Assembly: GCA_900539765.1 (NCBI GenBank)
Contig: UQDF01000037.1
Location: 1-22,656, forward strand
Origin: an uncultured Porphyromonas sp.
GTDB lineage: Bacteria > Bacteroidota > Bacteroidia > Bacteroidales > Porphyromonadaceae
Direction: 5' to 3'
Length of the DNA stretch: 22,656 bases
A program made the position numbers and the translations under genes. The notes beneath the pieces were generated by a model. It was not told the DNA's origin, made no database searches, and saw only the letters and a program-made list of their open reading frames with translations. Shown here piece after piece: positions 13,601 to 21,766 of the stretch. Each line of letters begins with the position of its first letter. The stretch's first letter is position 1.

Positions 13601-13675
13601 TAAGAGGAGTGGGCATCTGACGGGAGTCAGCTATATAAGTCAGCGACTGCCTATGCGGAGGAGCCACTCTTCACC
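13601..13675 (+). ncRNA. Structured 5' leader of dxs mRNA (unassigned RNA element)
   Basis: From the predicted start point, the RNA can close with a 9-bp stem, 13604-13612 (GAGGAGUGG) with 13664-13672 (CCACUCUUC, one G-U). It continues with GCAU/AUGC (13613-13616 with 13653-13656). This encloses two hairpins: CUGAC-GGGA-GUCAG (13617-13630, GNRA-type loop) and AGUC-AGC-GACU (13638-13648). A purine bulge GGAGGAG (about 13657-13663) lies on the 3' side. The result is a compact three-way junction about 20 nt before the start codon. I do not recognise a known riboswitch in it; the structure is drawn by hand. Confidence 0.45.
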
Positions 13676-13692
13676 TAGATACACACGACATC

Positions 13693-15594
13693 ATGAACGC
13701 TAGTGACTATCCTATACTCTCGCAGATCGATACACCTCATCAGTTACGCCAGCTCCCTCTCTCTCAGCTCTCAGAGCTGTGCCGTGAGTTGCGTCGCTAT
13801 GAGCTAGAGGTGCTCTCACATGTGCCAGGTCACCTGGGCTCTAGTCTAGGTGCGGTAGAGCTCACAGTAGCTCTACACTACGTCTGTCGCACGCCTTACG
13901 ATCGCATCGTATGGGATGTGGGGCATCAAGCTTATGGGCATAAGATCTTGACTGGGCGTCGGGATCGCTTTGAGACGCTACGACAGTGGGGCGGACTCTC
14001 GGGCTTCCCGCTACCGAGTGAGAGTGACTACGACACCTTCCCTGCGGGCCACGCCTCGAACTCTATCTCCGCAGCGCTGGGTATGGCGATCGCTGCCAAG
14101 CTCAAGCAGGAGGAGCGTCACGTCGTGGCTGTCATCGGCGATGGGTCGATGACGGGCGGACTAGCCTTCGAGGGGCTAAACAATGCGAGCTCTTATCCCA
14201 ATGATCTGCTCGTGGTGGTCAATGACAACAATATGTCGATCGATGCTAATGTGGGCGGACTCAACAAGTATCTTGTCGACCTCAACACCAGCCACGCCTA
14301 CAACACGATCCGCTACGACCTCTACCGAGGCTTGCGACAGATGAATCTGATGAACGATCGTCGCAAGAAAAATATCCAGCGGATCAACAATAGTGTCAAG
14401 TCGCTCTTGACACAAAACCACTCCTCCTTTTTTGACGGCCTAGGGATCCGCTACTTCGGACCCGTCGATGGGCATGACGTAGAGCATCTCGTGGAGACGC
14501 TACGACGTATCCTTCCGATGCGAGGCCCCAAGATCCTACACCTCCGGACGGTCAAGGGCAAAGGCTACAAGCCAGCTGAGGAAAATGCGACCGTATGGCA
14601 CGCCCCGGGGTGCTTTGACGTGAAGACGGGAGAGCGCCTGAAGAGCGAGCGAGGCGCGCACCCACCGAAGTTTCAAGAGGTCTTTGGGCAGACGGTCACC
14701 GAGCTCGCTGCCGAGGACAAGCGGATCGTGGGAATCACGCCAGCCATGCCGTCGGGCAGTTCGCTCAGTGTGATGATGCAAGCTTTCCCTGAGCGGAGCT
14801 ATGATGTGGGCATTGCTGAGGCTCATGCGGTGACCTTTAGCGCAGGCATGGCGCGTGAGGGGATGATCCCGTTTTGTGTCATCTACTCTTCCTTCTTGCA
14901 GCGTGCTTACGATCAGCTGATACATGATGTTGCTCTGCCTGGCTACCACGTAGTCCTATGCATAGATCGTGCCGGCTTGGTCGGGCAGGATGGAGCGACC
15001 CATCAGGGGGCCTTTGACCTCGCTTATCTCTGTACGATACCTAATATGACAGTGGCAGCTCCCATGAATGAACACTACCTGCGTCACCTGATGCGCACCG
15101 CTTACGAGGGGCAGGAGGGGCCAATGGCGATCCGATACCCACGTGGTGAGGGGTCGCTAGTCGACTGGCACTGTCCAGCTGAGCTTCTCCCGATAGGCAA
15201 GGGACGTGTACTACATGAAGGCGGACGTATCGCTCTGCTCTCTATCGGCACCATCGGCGTGACCGCTGAGGAGGTGCGTGAGCGTCTGCTTGCTGAGGGT
15301 ATTGAGGTAGCGCACTACGACTTGATCTTTGCGAAGCCTCTAGACGAAGAGCTGATCACGACCGCACTACAGCGTTACGACCGCATTGCAACGCTTGAAG
15401 AGGGTACGCTCATCGGAGGCGTAGGCGAGCGGATCGCAGCCTTAGCTCAGCGTCAGGGCTTCCGAGGGCAGATCATTCACTTTGGGCTACCCGACACCTT
15501 TGTCGAGCAGGGCTCCGTCGCCGAGCAGCGCCGCTACTGTGGCATCGATACCGACACAATATATAATAGGATTAAAGCTGAGCTATGCGAATAG
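13693..15594 (+). CDS. dxs: 1-deoxy-D-xylulose-5-phosphate synthase
   Basis: 633 residues, normal family length. It joins pyruvate and glyceraldehyde-3-phosphate to DXP, the first step of the MEP isoprenoid pathway, with DXP also feeding thiamine and pyridoxal synthesis in many bacteria. The thiamine-diphosphate domain shows HLGSSLGAVELTVALHYV (about 47-64), VWDVGHQAYGHKILTGRRD (73-91) and the cofactor motif GDGSMTGG (149-156). The pyrimidine-binding domain has DVGIAEAHAVTFSAGMA with catalytic Glu376. RAGLVGQDGATHQGAFDLAYL is also typical, and a transketolase C domain ends the protein. Its stop codon overlaps the trkA start by 10 bp, so translation is probably coupled. The upstream region holds a MITE, a -7 box and a structured leader. 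Confidence 0.97.
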   Translation: MNASDYPILSQIDTPHQLRQLPLSQLSELCRELRRYELEVLSHVPGHLGSSLGAVELTVALHYVCRTPYDRIVWDVGHQAYGHKILTGRRDRFETLRQWGGLSGFPLPSESDYDTFPAGHASNSISAALGMAIAAKLKQEERHVVAVIGDGSMTGGLAFEGLNNASSYPNDLLVVVNDNNMSIDANVGGLNKYLVDLNTSHAYNTIRYDLYRGLRQMNLMNDRRKKNIQRINNSVKSLLTQNHSSFFDGLGIRYFGPVDGHDVEHLVETLRRILPMRGPKILHLRTVKGKGYKPAEENATVWHAPGCFDVKTGERLKSERGAHPPKFQEVFGQTVTELAAEDKRIVGITPAMPSGSSLSVMMQAFPERSYDVGIAEAHAVTFSAGMAREGMIPFCVIYSSFLQRAYDQLIHDVALPGYHVVLCIDRAGLVGQDGATHQGAFDLAYLCTIPNMTVAAPMNEHYLRHLMRTAYEGQEGPMAIRYPRGEGSLVDWHCPAELLPIGKGRVLHEGGRIALLSIGTIGVTAEEVRERLLAEGIEVAHYDLIFAKPLDEELITTALQRYDRIATLEEGTLIGGVGERIAALAQRQGFRGQIIHFGLPDTFVEQGSVAEQRRYCGIDTDTIYNRIKAELCE

Positions 15595-16928
15595 TTATTG
15601 CTGGAGCAGGCGAGGTGGGTACCCATCTAGCCTACAAGCTATCGGGTGAAGAGCAGCAGTCCACGACACTCATTGACTCTGACAAGGAGCTGCTGCGTCG
15701 TGTACAGCGCAAGTTTGATGCCTACACGATCGTAGGTGACCCGACGAAGCTGGAGGATCTGCAGCTGACGGAGGTGCATGATTGCGATCTCTTTGTCAGC
15801 GTGATGCCTGGCGAGGCGGAGAATCTACTCGCCTGTATGCTCGCGGCACAACTTGGTGCTAAGCGAACCATAGCTCGTATCAATAACCATCGCTACCTGG
15901 CGGAGCACTACCGACGCTTCTTCGGGAGTCTTGGTATAGACCAGCTTATCTACCCAGAGGAGCTGGCTGCTGAAGAGATAGCCAACAGCTTCAAGCACCC
16001 CTGGGCGAGAGTCTATGTGGAGCTACTCAATGGAGCTTTCGTCCTCGTGGGCGTCAAGGTGCGACAGGGGAGCATCCTCGTGGGGCGTCCGCTGAGCTGG
16101 ACAAAAGGTCTGGACGACAAAGCCTTTCACGTGGTCTCTATCAAGCGTGGCGAAGAGACGCTCATACCTGATGGTCAGACCGTCATAGAGCATGGTGACA
16201 TCGTCTTCTTCACCTGTCTCAACAAGGACATAGATCTCGTCCGTCAGTACTGCGACAAGGATCAGCGCCCCGTCAAGCGGGTGGTCATACTCGGGGGTAG
16301 CCTCATAGCGCTTCGCACCGTCTCCAAGGCACCGAGCAATATAGACTTTCACCTTATCGAGCGAGACCTGGAGCGCATCAAGGAGATCGAAGATGAGATC
16401 CCCTCCAATGTCAAGCTCTACGATGGCGATGGGCGTGACCTTACGCTTATCTCTGAGATAGGACTAGACGAAGAGAGCATCTTTGTGGCGCTAACGGAAA
16501 ACTCGGAGACAAACATCCTCGCCTGCCTTGCTGCTAAGCGCTTTCAAGTGGCTAAGACGATCGCTAAAGAGGAGAACATCGACTACATCCCTCTTGCCGA
16601 GAAGCTCGACATCGGCACGATCATCAATAAGAAGGTGATCGCTGCGGGCAACATCTTTCATGCGCTCCTCGGCTCCGACACGAAGACTGTCAAGTCGCTC
16701 ACCATCGCTCACACTGACGTGGCGGAGCTACAGGCTAAGAGCGGATCCGCCATTACGGAGCATCTGGTCAAAGATCTGAACCTCCCGCAGGGTGTCACCC
16801 TCGGAGGTCTGGTGCGTAATGGCGTACCGATGCTGATCGATGGTAATATGGAGATACAGCCCTATGATAGCGTCGTGGTCTTCTGTACCAATACGCCTAT
16901 GGAGCAACTCTCTAAGCTCTTTGACTGA
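15585..16928 (+). CDS. trkA: Trk potassium uptake regulatory subunit TrkA
   Basis: 447-residue cytoplasmic NAD-binding protein that gates the TrkH channel. It has the expected duplicated RCK layout: N-terminal Rossmann fold with GAGEVG (residues 7-12) and acidic Asp at the end of strand two (TTLIDSDKE), RCK_C around 145-215, a second Rossmann half starting near 232 (VVILGGSLIA, a degenerate glycine motif) and a second RCK_C at the end. The start ATG overlaps the dxs end, and trkH begins 53 bp downstream. The weaker second nucleotide motif is common among TrkA proteins. Confidence 0.94.
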   Translation: MRIVIAGAGEVGTHLAYKLSGEEQQSTTLIDSDKELLRRVQRKFDAYTIVGDPTKLEDLQLTEVHDCDLFVSVMPGEAENLLACMLAAQLGAKRTIARINNHRYLAEHYRRFFGSLGIDQLIYPEELAAEEIANSFKHPWARVYVELLNGAFVLVGVKVRQGSILVGRPLSWTKGLDDKAFHVVSIKRGEETLIPDGQTVIEHGDIVFFTCLNKDIDLVRQYCDKDQRPVKRVVILGGSLIALRTVSKAPSNIDFHLIERDLERIKEIEDEIPSNVKLYDGDGRDLTLISEIGLDEESIFVALTENSETNILACLAAKRFQVAKTIAKEENIDYIPLAEKLDIGTIINKKVIAAGNIFHALLGSDTKTVKSLTIAHTDVAELQAKSGSAITEHLVKDLNLPQGVTLGGLVRNGVPMLIDGNMEIQPYDSVVVFCTNTPMEQLSKLFD

Positions 16929-16981
16929 AGCCCCTCGGCACTCTAATTTCTCTATTCCCTTTTTTTGATCCAACCAAGCTC

Positions 16982-18436
16982 ATGAGACGTATCAATCTAC
17001 CCTTCGTGGGGAGCATCGTGGGGGTTATCTGTCTGATCGAGTGTATCTTCCTCCTCCTCAGTATCGGTGTGTCGCTCTTGATGCAAGACTACGCCGTAGT
17101 GCCACTCCTAGTCACGCTAGGTGTAGCTCTGCTGGTAGGTCTAGGCTTCCTCTGGTTCGGACGGCGCAAGCATAGTGACAAGCTCGGGCGTCGTGAGGCT
17201 ATGCTCGCCGTGACGATGACATGGCTGGTTATGGCGCTGATCGGTATGATCCCCTTCCTAGTGGGGGGCTACCTACCACGTTTTAGCAATGCGCTCTTTG
17301 AGTCGGTCTCAGGCTTTACCACTACGGGCGCCTCGACCTTTACCTCTGTGGAGCATCTCCCCAAGGGGATCCTCTTCTGGCGTTCTATCATGCAGTGGCA
17401 GGGCGGTATCGGGATCGTCGTCTTCTCGCTGGCGCTGAGTCCTGTGCTAGGCAAAGACATCGGACTCCTCTACCAAGCTGAGGTGACAGGCGTAGATCAT
17501 GACCGCTTTATGCCACGTATCAAAGAAGTCGCCATACGACTGGCGGCTGTCTACACGCTCCTGACGCTAGTACTCATCATACTGCTACGACTCACACCGA
17601 TACCTCTCTTTGACGCTTCTTGCGTGGCTCTGACTTGTATCTCGACTGGTGGCTTCTCGATCTATGATCAGCCTTTTGAGGTGATCAATAGTCCTTACTT
17701 TGAGTTGATCCTGATGATCTTTATGGTGATCGGTAGCCTTAATATGACGCTAATCTACTTCGCCTTCAAGGGGCAGGTCAAGCAACTCTTCAAGGACGAG
17801 CAGACACGCTGGTTCCTCGGCATCATCTTCATCACAGCTACGCTCGTGACCCTACATCTTGTCATCAACAACATACAGCCTCATATAGGAAAAGCGCTCC
17901 GCGACTCTTTCTTTCAGATCGTCTCGCTCATCTCCACCACGGGATATATCTATGCCGACTACGCCAGCTGGGGACCCTTCTTTATGCTGTGCGGACTCTT
18001 CGTCATGTTCGTCTGTGGTTGTGCGGGATCCACGGCGGGAGGCTTCAAGGTGATCCGCATTGTCATTATGTCCAAGACACTCCCCAAGGAGATCGCTCAC
18101 CGCATCTCGCCAAGCCTTGTAGCTCCACTGCGGATCAATGGTAAGAGCGTCCCTGACGAAGCGGTCTACAAGGTGATGGGCTTCTTCTTTGGTTACATCG
18201 CTCTGATCTTCCTAGGCACCTTCTGTCTCACCTTCACGGGCAACGACTTTATCTCCGCTGGCACGGCTTCCGTCGCAGCTATCGGCAACGTAGGACCAGC
18301 CTTTGGAGACTATGTCTTCAACTTTTCGAGCGCCTCTTCTTTTGATCTGCTTGTGCTGAGCTTTCTCATGCTGGCAGGTCGTCTTGAGCTTTTTACCGTG
18401 CTGAGTCTCTTCGCTCCAGCTTTCTGGCGTCGCTAG
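16982..18436 (+). CDS. trkH: Trk potassium uptake channel subunit TrkH
   Basis: 484-residue inner-membrane K+ translocating subunit. Four pore-loop filter segments are visible: GFTTTGAS (about 111-118), CISTGGFS (219-226), ISTTGY (317-322) and IGNVGPAFG (434-442), each with the filter glycine. The hallmark GCAGSTAGGFKVIR (346-359) precedes the last part. It lies 53 bp after trkA, so TrkA and TrkH probably form one complex from one transcript. The gap has a T7 run (about 16961-16967) but no stem, so it is not an obvious terminator. Length and motifs are complete. Confidence 0.95.
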   Translation: MRRINLPFVGSIVGVICLIECIFLLLSIGVSLLMQDYAVVPLLVTLGVALLVGLGFLWFGRRKHSDKLGRREAMLAVTMTWLVMALIGMIPFLVGGYLPRFSNALFESVSGFTTTGASTFTSVEHLPKGILFWRSIMQWQGGIGIVVFSLALSPVLGKDIGLLYQAEVTGVDHDRFMPRIKEVAIRLAAVYTLLTLVLIILLRLTPIPLFDASCVALTCISTGGFSIYDQPFEVINSPYFELILMIFMVIGSLNMTLIYFAFKGQVKQLFKDEQTRWFLGIIFITATLVTLHLVINNIQPHIGKALRDSFFQIVSLISTTGYIYADYASWGPFFMLCGLFVMFVCGCAGSTAGGFKVIRIVIMSKTLPKEIAHRISPSLVAPLRINGKSVPDEAVYKVMGFFFGYIALIFLGTFCLTFTGNDFISAGTASVAAIGNVGPAFGDYVFNFSSASSFDLLVLSFLMLAGRLELFTVLSLFAPAFWRR

Positions 18437-18529
18437 TTTCTTTCGCATACCGACACTTTAAGGAGGAGATAGTCGTCACTCGAATCAAATGATTGTGGTT
18501 ACTTGAGAGCGCCTAGTAGATAGACTATG

Positions 18530-18537
18530 CAAAGGTA
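18530..18537 (-). promoter_or_regulatory. Orphan minus-strand -7 element
   Basis: On the minus strand this reads TACCTTTG, a full TAnnTTTG match followed by GCATAG. It points into the 3' end of trkH, not to any protein gene. A transcript from it would begin at about 18522 with the arm ATAGTC of a stem that closes at 18474-18469. No -33 box is evident; chance occurrence remains possible. Confidence 0.35.
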
Positions 18538-18735
18538 ATATGGGAGCCCGTAGAGACTGCTCTCTAGTGTACTCAAGATCCGTCTGTAGCCTGCTACTGG
18601 CTCAATAGTCCACAAAGAAGAGCGATACAGCGACTAGGTTAAACATGTAGGACACGAAGTCCATCCCTCAAGCCTTACGGCTCACTACGAGGGGCATTTA
18701 TACTCCCCCAACGAAACTCTCTTCGCAACGCACAA

Positions 18736-18754
18736 TGAAACGCTTCGCAAAGCG
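18736..18754 (-). terminator. Weak terminator-like hairpin after the permease gene
   Basis: On the minus strand CGCTT-TGCG-AAGCG is followed by TTTCATTG, 5 bp beyond the permease stop. The stem is short and the T-run poor, so this is only a candidate end for the minus-strand cluster. Confidence 0.3.
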
Positions 18755-18758
18755 CAGG

Positions 18759-19844
18759 CTAGCGTGGCGCAAGACGGTAGAGCACGAAGGTGATGGCGAG
18801 GTAAACTAAGTTCGGCAACCAAGCTGCAAGCATAGGCGACATAGCTCCCGTGACCGCAAAGGAAGAGGTGACCGTCATGAAGAGGATATAGAGGAAGCTG
18901 AGCGACAGTCCCACAGCGAGGGCTAGCCCCATACCGCCCTTGCGCTTGCGAGCCGAGAGCGAGACGCCCATGAGCGTTAGTATGAAGGAGGCGGGGATCA
19001 TCGCTATGCGCTTGTGTAGCTCGATAGCGTAGAGCTGGGTCGCTGCGCCTCTCATACGTTGCTGCTCGATAGATCGGTACAGTTGTGGCGTGGTGAGCAT
19101 CTCGACATCACCCTCTGTGACGAGGAAGTCCTTAGGCGTGATCGGTATGATCGTGTCTAGCTGATTGCCCCTACGGAGTGAGTCTTGTCTCTCGCCGAAG
19201 TAGGTGATCGTATAGTCTTGCAGCTGCCAGTTGTGGAGCGTATCGTAGACAATACTATTCGCTATCATACGGCTCTGTAGATCTTTGCCCTCAAAGCGAT
19301 CCATCGAGAAGGTATACCCGACCTTGCTCTCATCATTGTAATAAGAGATAAACATAAAGGTCTCGGGCGCCACCTGCATCTGGATCGCATTGGCGTAGGT
19401 GATGCGCTTGTCCTTGATATATCTATTCTGAAAGTCTATCCTGATGCGATTGCCTGGAGGTATGACGAAGCTACTCAAGACGAAGGTCAGAGCTGCGATC
19501 ACGGCAGCGCCCAGCATGTACGGCTTGAGGAGCCTACGGAAGCTCACCCCGCAACTCAGGATAGCGATGATCTCACTATGCTCTGCCAGACGCGAGGTGA
19601 CGTAGATGACCGCTATGAAGACAAAAAGCGGACTAAAGAGGTTCGCATAGTAAGGGACGAAGTTAGCGTAGTAGTCCCATATGATAGCACGTAGTGGCAC
19701 CTCTGGCTGTAGGAGCTTGTCTAGCTTTTCGGTCACGTCGAAGGCTATCGCCACCGCCAAGATCAGGACAATGGAGAAGAAGTAGGTCGCCAAGAACTGG
19801 GTAAAGATGTACCTATCGACCGTAGAGATTACCTTGCGACGCAT
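18759..19844 (-). CDS. LptF/LptG (YjgP/YjgQ) family permease
   Basis: 361 residues. Family layout: three N-terminal membrane segments (about 14-36, 58-82, 105-127), a periplasmic beta-jellyroll-like region (about 130-275) and three C-terminal membrane segments (about 283-300, 308-328, 335-357). The opening DRYIFTQFLATYFFSIVLIL and the stretch HSEIIAILSCGVSFRRLLKPY are typical of LptF/LptG. These form, with the ATPase LptB, the inner-membrane extractor that feeds lipopolysaccharide to the LptC-A-DE bridge. Bacteroidota carry two such permeases that are hard to tell apart by eye, so no symbol is assigned. It is downstream of rny on the same strand across 114 bp. Its ATG lies in ACGCATCGG as read on the plus strand. 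Confidence 0.88.
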   Translation of the reverse strand: MRRKVISTVDRYIFTQFLATYFFSIVLILAVAIAFDVTEKLDKLLQPEVPLRAIIWDYYANFVPYYANLFSPLFVFIAVIYVTSRLAEHSEIIAILSCGVSFRRLLKPYMLGAAVIAALTFVLSSFVIPPGNRIRIDFQNRYIKDKRITYANAIQMQVAPETFMFISYYNDESKVGYTFSMDRFEGKDLQSRMIANSIVYDTLHNWQLQDYTITYFGERQDSLRRGNQLDTIIPITPKDFLVTEGDVEMLTTPQLYRSIEQQRMRGAATQLYAIELHKRIAMIPASFILTLMGVSLSARKRKGGMGLALAVGLSLSFLYILFMTVTSSFAVTGAMSPMLAAWLPNLVYLAITFVLYRLAPR

Positions 19845-19886
19845 CGGACTCGTTAGACGTATTGACTCCTTATATAGTAGTCTGCA

Positions 19887-19917
19887 CCCTCGGGAGAAGC
19901 TCCTCCCGAGGGTTTTT
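19887..19917 (+). terminator. Perfect intrinsic terminator, plus-strand orientation
   Basis: CCCTCGGGAG (19887-19896) and CTCCCGAGGG (19903-19912) are perfect complements around AAGCTC, followed by TTTTT at 19913-19917. The T-run is on the plus strand, while both flanking genes (rny and the permease) read minus. On the minus strand an A-run precedes the stem and no T-run follows. It would stop transcripts running antisense to the permease gene before they reach rny. Confidence 0.75.
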
Positions 19918-19958
19918 GCTTAGATATAGATCAGTGCGAGCGCCAGTCATGAGTCTTA

Positions 19959-21593
19959 CTACTTAGCATAGCTCACGGCACGAGTCTCACGGATCACCGT
20001 GATCTTGACCTGCCCGGGGTAGGTCATCTCGGTCTGTATCTTGTGAGCGATGTCTGCCGAGAGCGTCTCGGTAGTCTGATCGTCAATCTCGTCAGCACCT
20101 ACGATGACACGTAGCTCACGACCCGCTTGGATTGCATAGGTCTTGACCACACCTGGATAGGAGAGTGCTAGCTGCTCGAGGTCTTTGAGACGCTTGATGT
20201 ACGCCTCGACGATCTCATGACGAGCTCCTGGTCTAGCACCGCTTATGGAGTCACAGATCTGCACGATAGGTGCTAGGAGCGTCTCCATCTCTATCTCCTC
20301 ATGGTGCGCACCGACAGCGTTGCAGATGTCGGGCTTCTCCTTGTACTTCTCACAGAGCTTCATACCGAGGATAGCGTGTGGTAGCTCAGGCTCTTCGTCA
20401 GATACCTTGCCGATGTCGTGTAGCAAGCCTGCACGACGCGCTTTCTTAGCATTGAGTCCCAGCTCAGAAGCCATCGTAGCACAGAGGTTAGCCGTCTCAC
20501 GAGCATGCTGCAGGAGGTTCTGTCCATAGGAGGAGCGATACTTCATCTTGCCCACCAGACGCACCAGCTCAGGGTGCATACCATGTATGCCGAGGTCGAT
20601 GATCGTCCGCTTGCCCGTCTCGATGATCTCCTCCTCGATCTGCTTGCTGACACGCTCTACCACCTCCTCGATGCGAGCTGGGTGGATACGTCCGTCCTGT
20701 ACTAGCTGATGCAGCGCTAGGCGAGCTATCTCACGGCGTACGGGGTCAAAGGCTGAGAGTACGATAGCCTCTGGTGTATCGTCTACGATGATCTCCACAC
20801 CCGTGGCTGCCTCTAGAGCGCGTATGTTACGACCCTCACGACCGATGATGCGTCCCTTGACCTCGTCATTGTCTATGTGAAATACTGAGACTGAGTTCTC
20901 CACAGAGGTCTCCGTAGCGATACGCTGTATCGTCGCGACGATGAGTCGTCGAGCCTCTTGCGAAGCATTCATCTTAGCCTCTTCGATCACCTCTGCTGTG
21001 TAGGCAGCCGCCTGATCACGAGCCTCTAAGCGCAGGGACTCGATGAGCTGCTCGCGAGCTTGCGCTGCTGATAGTCCGCCTATCTCCTCCAGCTTAGCTT
21101 GCTGTGTGAGGAGGGCTTGGCTTAGTTCTTCTTGCTTCTGAGCGACTAGCTGCTCCTGCTGCACCATCTGCTTGCGCTCACGCTCTAGATCAGATGAGGC
21201 CTCTTCTAGTTGCTTGGTACGTGCTGTGAGCGTCTGCTCGAGCTGCTGTAAGGTCACCTCTCGGCCCTGCACCTGTGCTGTGCGATCAGCGAGACGCTCC
21301 TCGAGCTCCCCCTTGAGCTGCAAGGCGTACTCCTTAGCTTCGATCATCTTCTGCTGCTTGAGTATCTCAGCATCCTGCTGCGCTTTCTCTAGTATGCTGT
21401 CAGCCTCACGTAGCTCTTTCTTTTTAGTCTTATGAGCCTCGAGGATCACCTTGTCGGCATTTTCCTGAGCCTCCTGCAGGATACGCTCCGCTCGCTGCTT
21501 GTAGAGGTGCATCACGGCAAGCCATACGGCTCCACCGCCCACGACGAGGGCTAATAATATGAATAGAATCAGTAGGTATGTGCTAATCTCCAT
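19959..21593 (-). CDS. rny: Ribonuclease Y
   Basis: 544-residue membrane-anchored endoribonuclease that starts decay of many mRNAs. Order seen: an N-terminal membrane helix (about 6-28); a long charged coiled coil (about 32-215) rich in Glu, Gln and Lys; a KH domain with IIGREGRNIRALEAATGVEIIVDDTPEAIVLSAFDPVRREIAR (about 249-291); and an HD domain with His363 (LLQHARETANL), His392-Asp393 (LLHDIGKV) and GAHHEEIE (His430/His431). All metal-binding residues are present. The coiled coil accounts for the slightly greater length than the usual 510-520. It lies 173 bp downstream of zapA on the same strand. A promoter for it may be in that gap, but only an off-consensus TATCGTTTG (21702-21694) is seen. 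Confidence 0.96.
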   Translation of the reverse strand: MEISTYLLILFILLALVVGGGAVWLAVMHLYKQRAERILQEAQENADKVILEAHKTKKKELREADSILEKAQQDAEILKQQKMIEAKEYALQLKGELEERLADRTAQVQGREVTLQQLEQTLTARTKQLEEASSDLERERKQMVQQEQLVAQKQEELSQALLTQQAKLEEIGGLSAAQAREQLIESLRLEARDQAAAYTAEVIEEAKMNASQEARRLIVATIQRIATETSVENSVSVFHIDNDEVKGRIIGREGRNIRALEAATGVEIIVDDTPEAIVLSAFDPVRREIARLALHQLVQDGRIHPARIEEVVERVSKQIEEEIIETGKRTIIDLGIHGMHPELVRLVGKMKYRSSYGQNLLQHARETANLCATMASELGLNAKKARRAGLLHDIGKVSDEEPELPHAILGMKLCEKYKEKPDICNAVGAHHEEIEMETLLAPIVQICDSISGARPGARHEIVEAYIKRLKDLEQLALSYPGVVKTYAIQAGRELRVIVGADEIDDQTTETLSADIAHKIQTEMTYPGQVKITVIRETRAVSYAK

Positions 21594-21654
21594 AAATCGT
21601 TATCACTAAAGTGTGTATATCTAATCTGTCACAATGTCTCTAACATGATCGGTA

Positions 21655-21721
21655 GAGATACAGACACACCCTACTGAGAGAAGTCCCAGTGGTCAAACGA
21701 TAGGTCTGAGCTATATGTCTC
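21655..21721 (-). ncRNA. Possible structured RNA between zapA and rny
   Basis: The gap can fold on either strand: GAGA (21655-21658) with TCTC (21718-21721), CAGAC (21661-21665) with GTCTG (21704-21708), CTA (21671-21673) with TAG (21701-21703), and an inner CTG/CAG-type tip. The rod-like form, and the place directly after zapA where many other bacteria encode 6S RNA, are suggestive only. I cannot match it to a known 6S consensus; it may simply be the rny leader. Confidence 0.2.
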
Positions 21722-21743
21722 AAGCCTTTCCAAAGGAGGACTC

Positions 21744-21752
21744 GGGGGGGGG
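21744..21752. repeat. Homopolymer G9 tract after zapA
   Basis: Nine G residues on the plus strand (C9 in the transcribed sense), followed by the perfect palindrome GGAGCGCTCC (21751-21760, sharing two of the G residues), 7 bp past the zapA stop in the minus direction. It could vary in length. The palindrome might act as a weak stem at the end of the zapA message. Confidence 0.7.
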
Positions 21753-21766
21753 AGCGCTCCTACAGA

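Larger units (their letters stand above)
18437..18758. other. Gene-free region between convergent trkH and the permease gene
   Basis: No gene is recognised in these 322 bp, where the two transcription units converge. It holds a minus-strand TACCTTTG (18537-18530) abutting a potential small structured RNA (about 18522-18460), an AAGGAGGAG purine run at 18459-18468 without a usable start codon, and a small hairpin at 18741-18754 near the permease end. I see no good plus-strand terminator after trkH. Confidence 0.55.

Noticed and set aside
16929..16981. Terminator between trkA and trkH from the T7 run
   Set aside because: There is no stem before the T-run, so it does not meet the form of an intrinsic terminator.
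18212..18448. 78-codon minus-strand ORF antisense to trkH, near the orphan promoter
   Set aside because: Its sequence is a reverse-frame shadow of trkH with no family features. The orphan promoter is kept only as a possible small RNA start.
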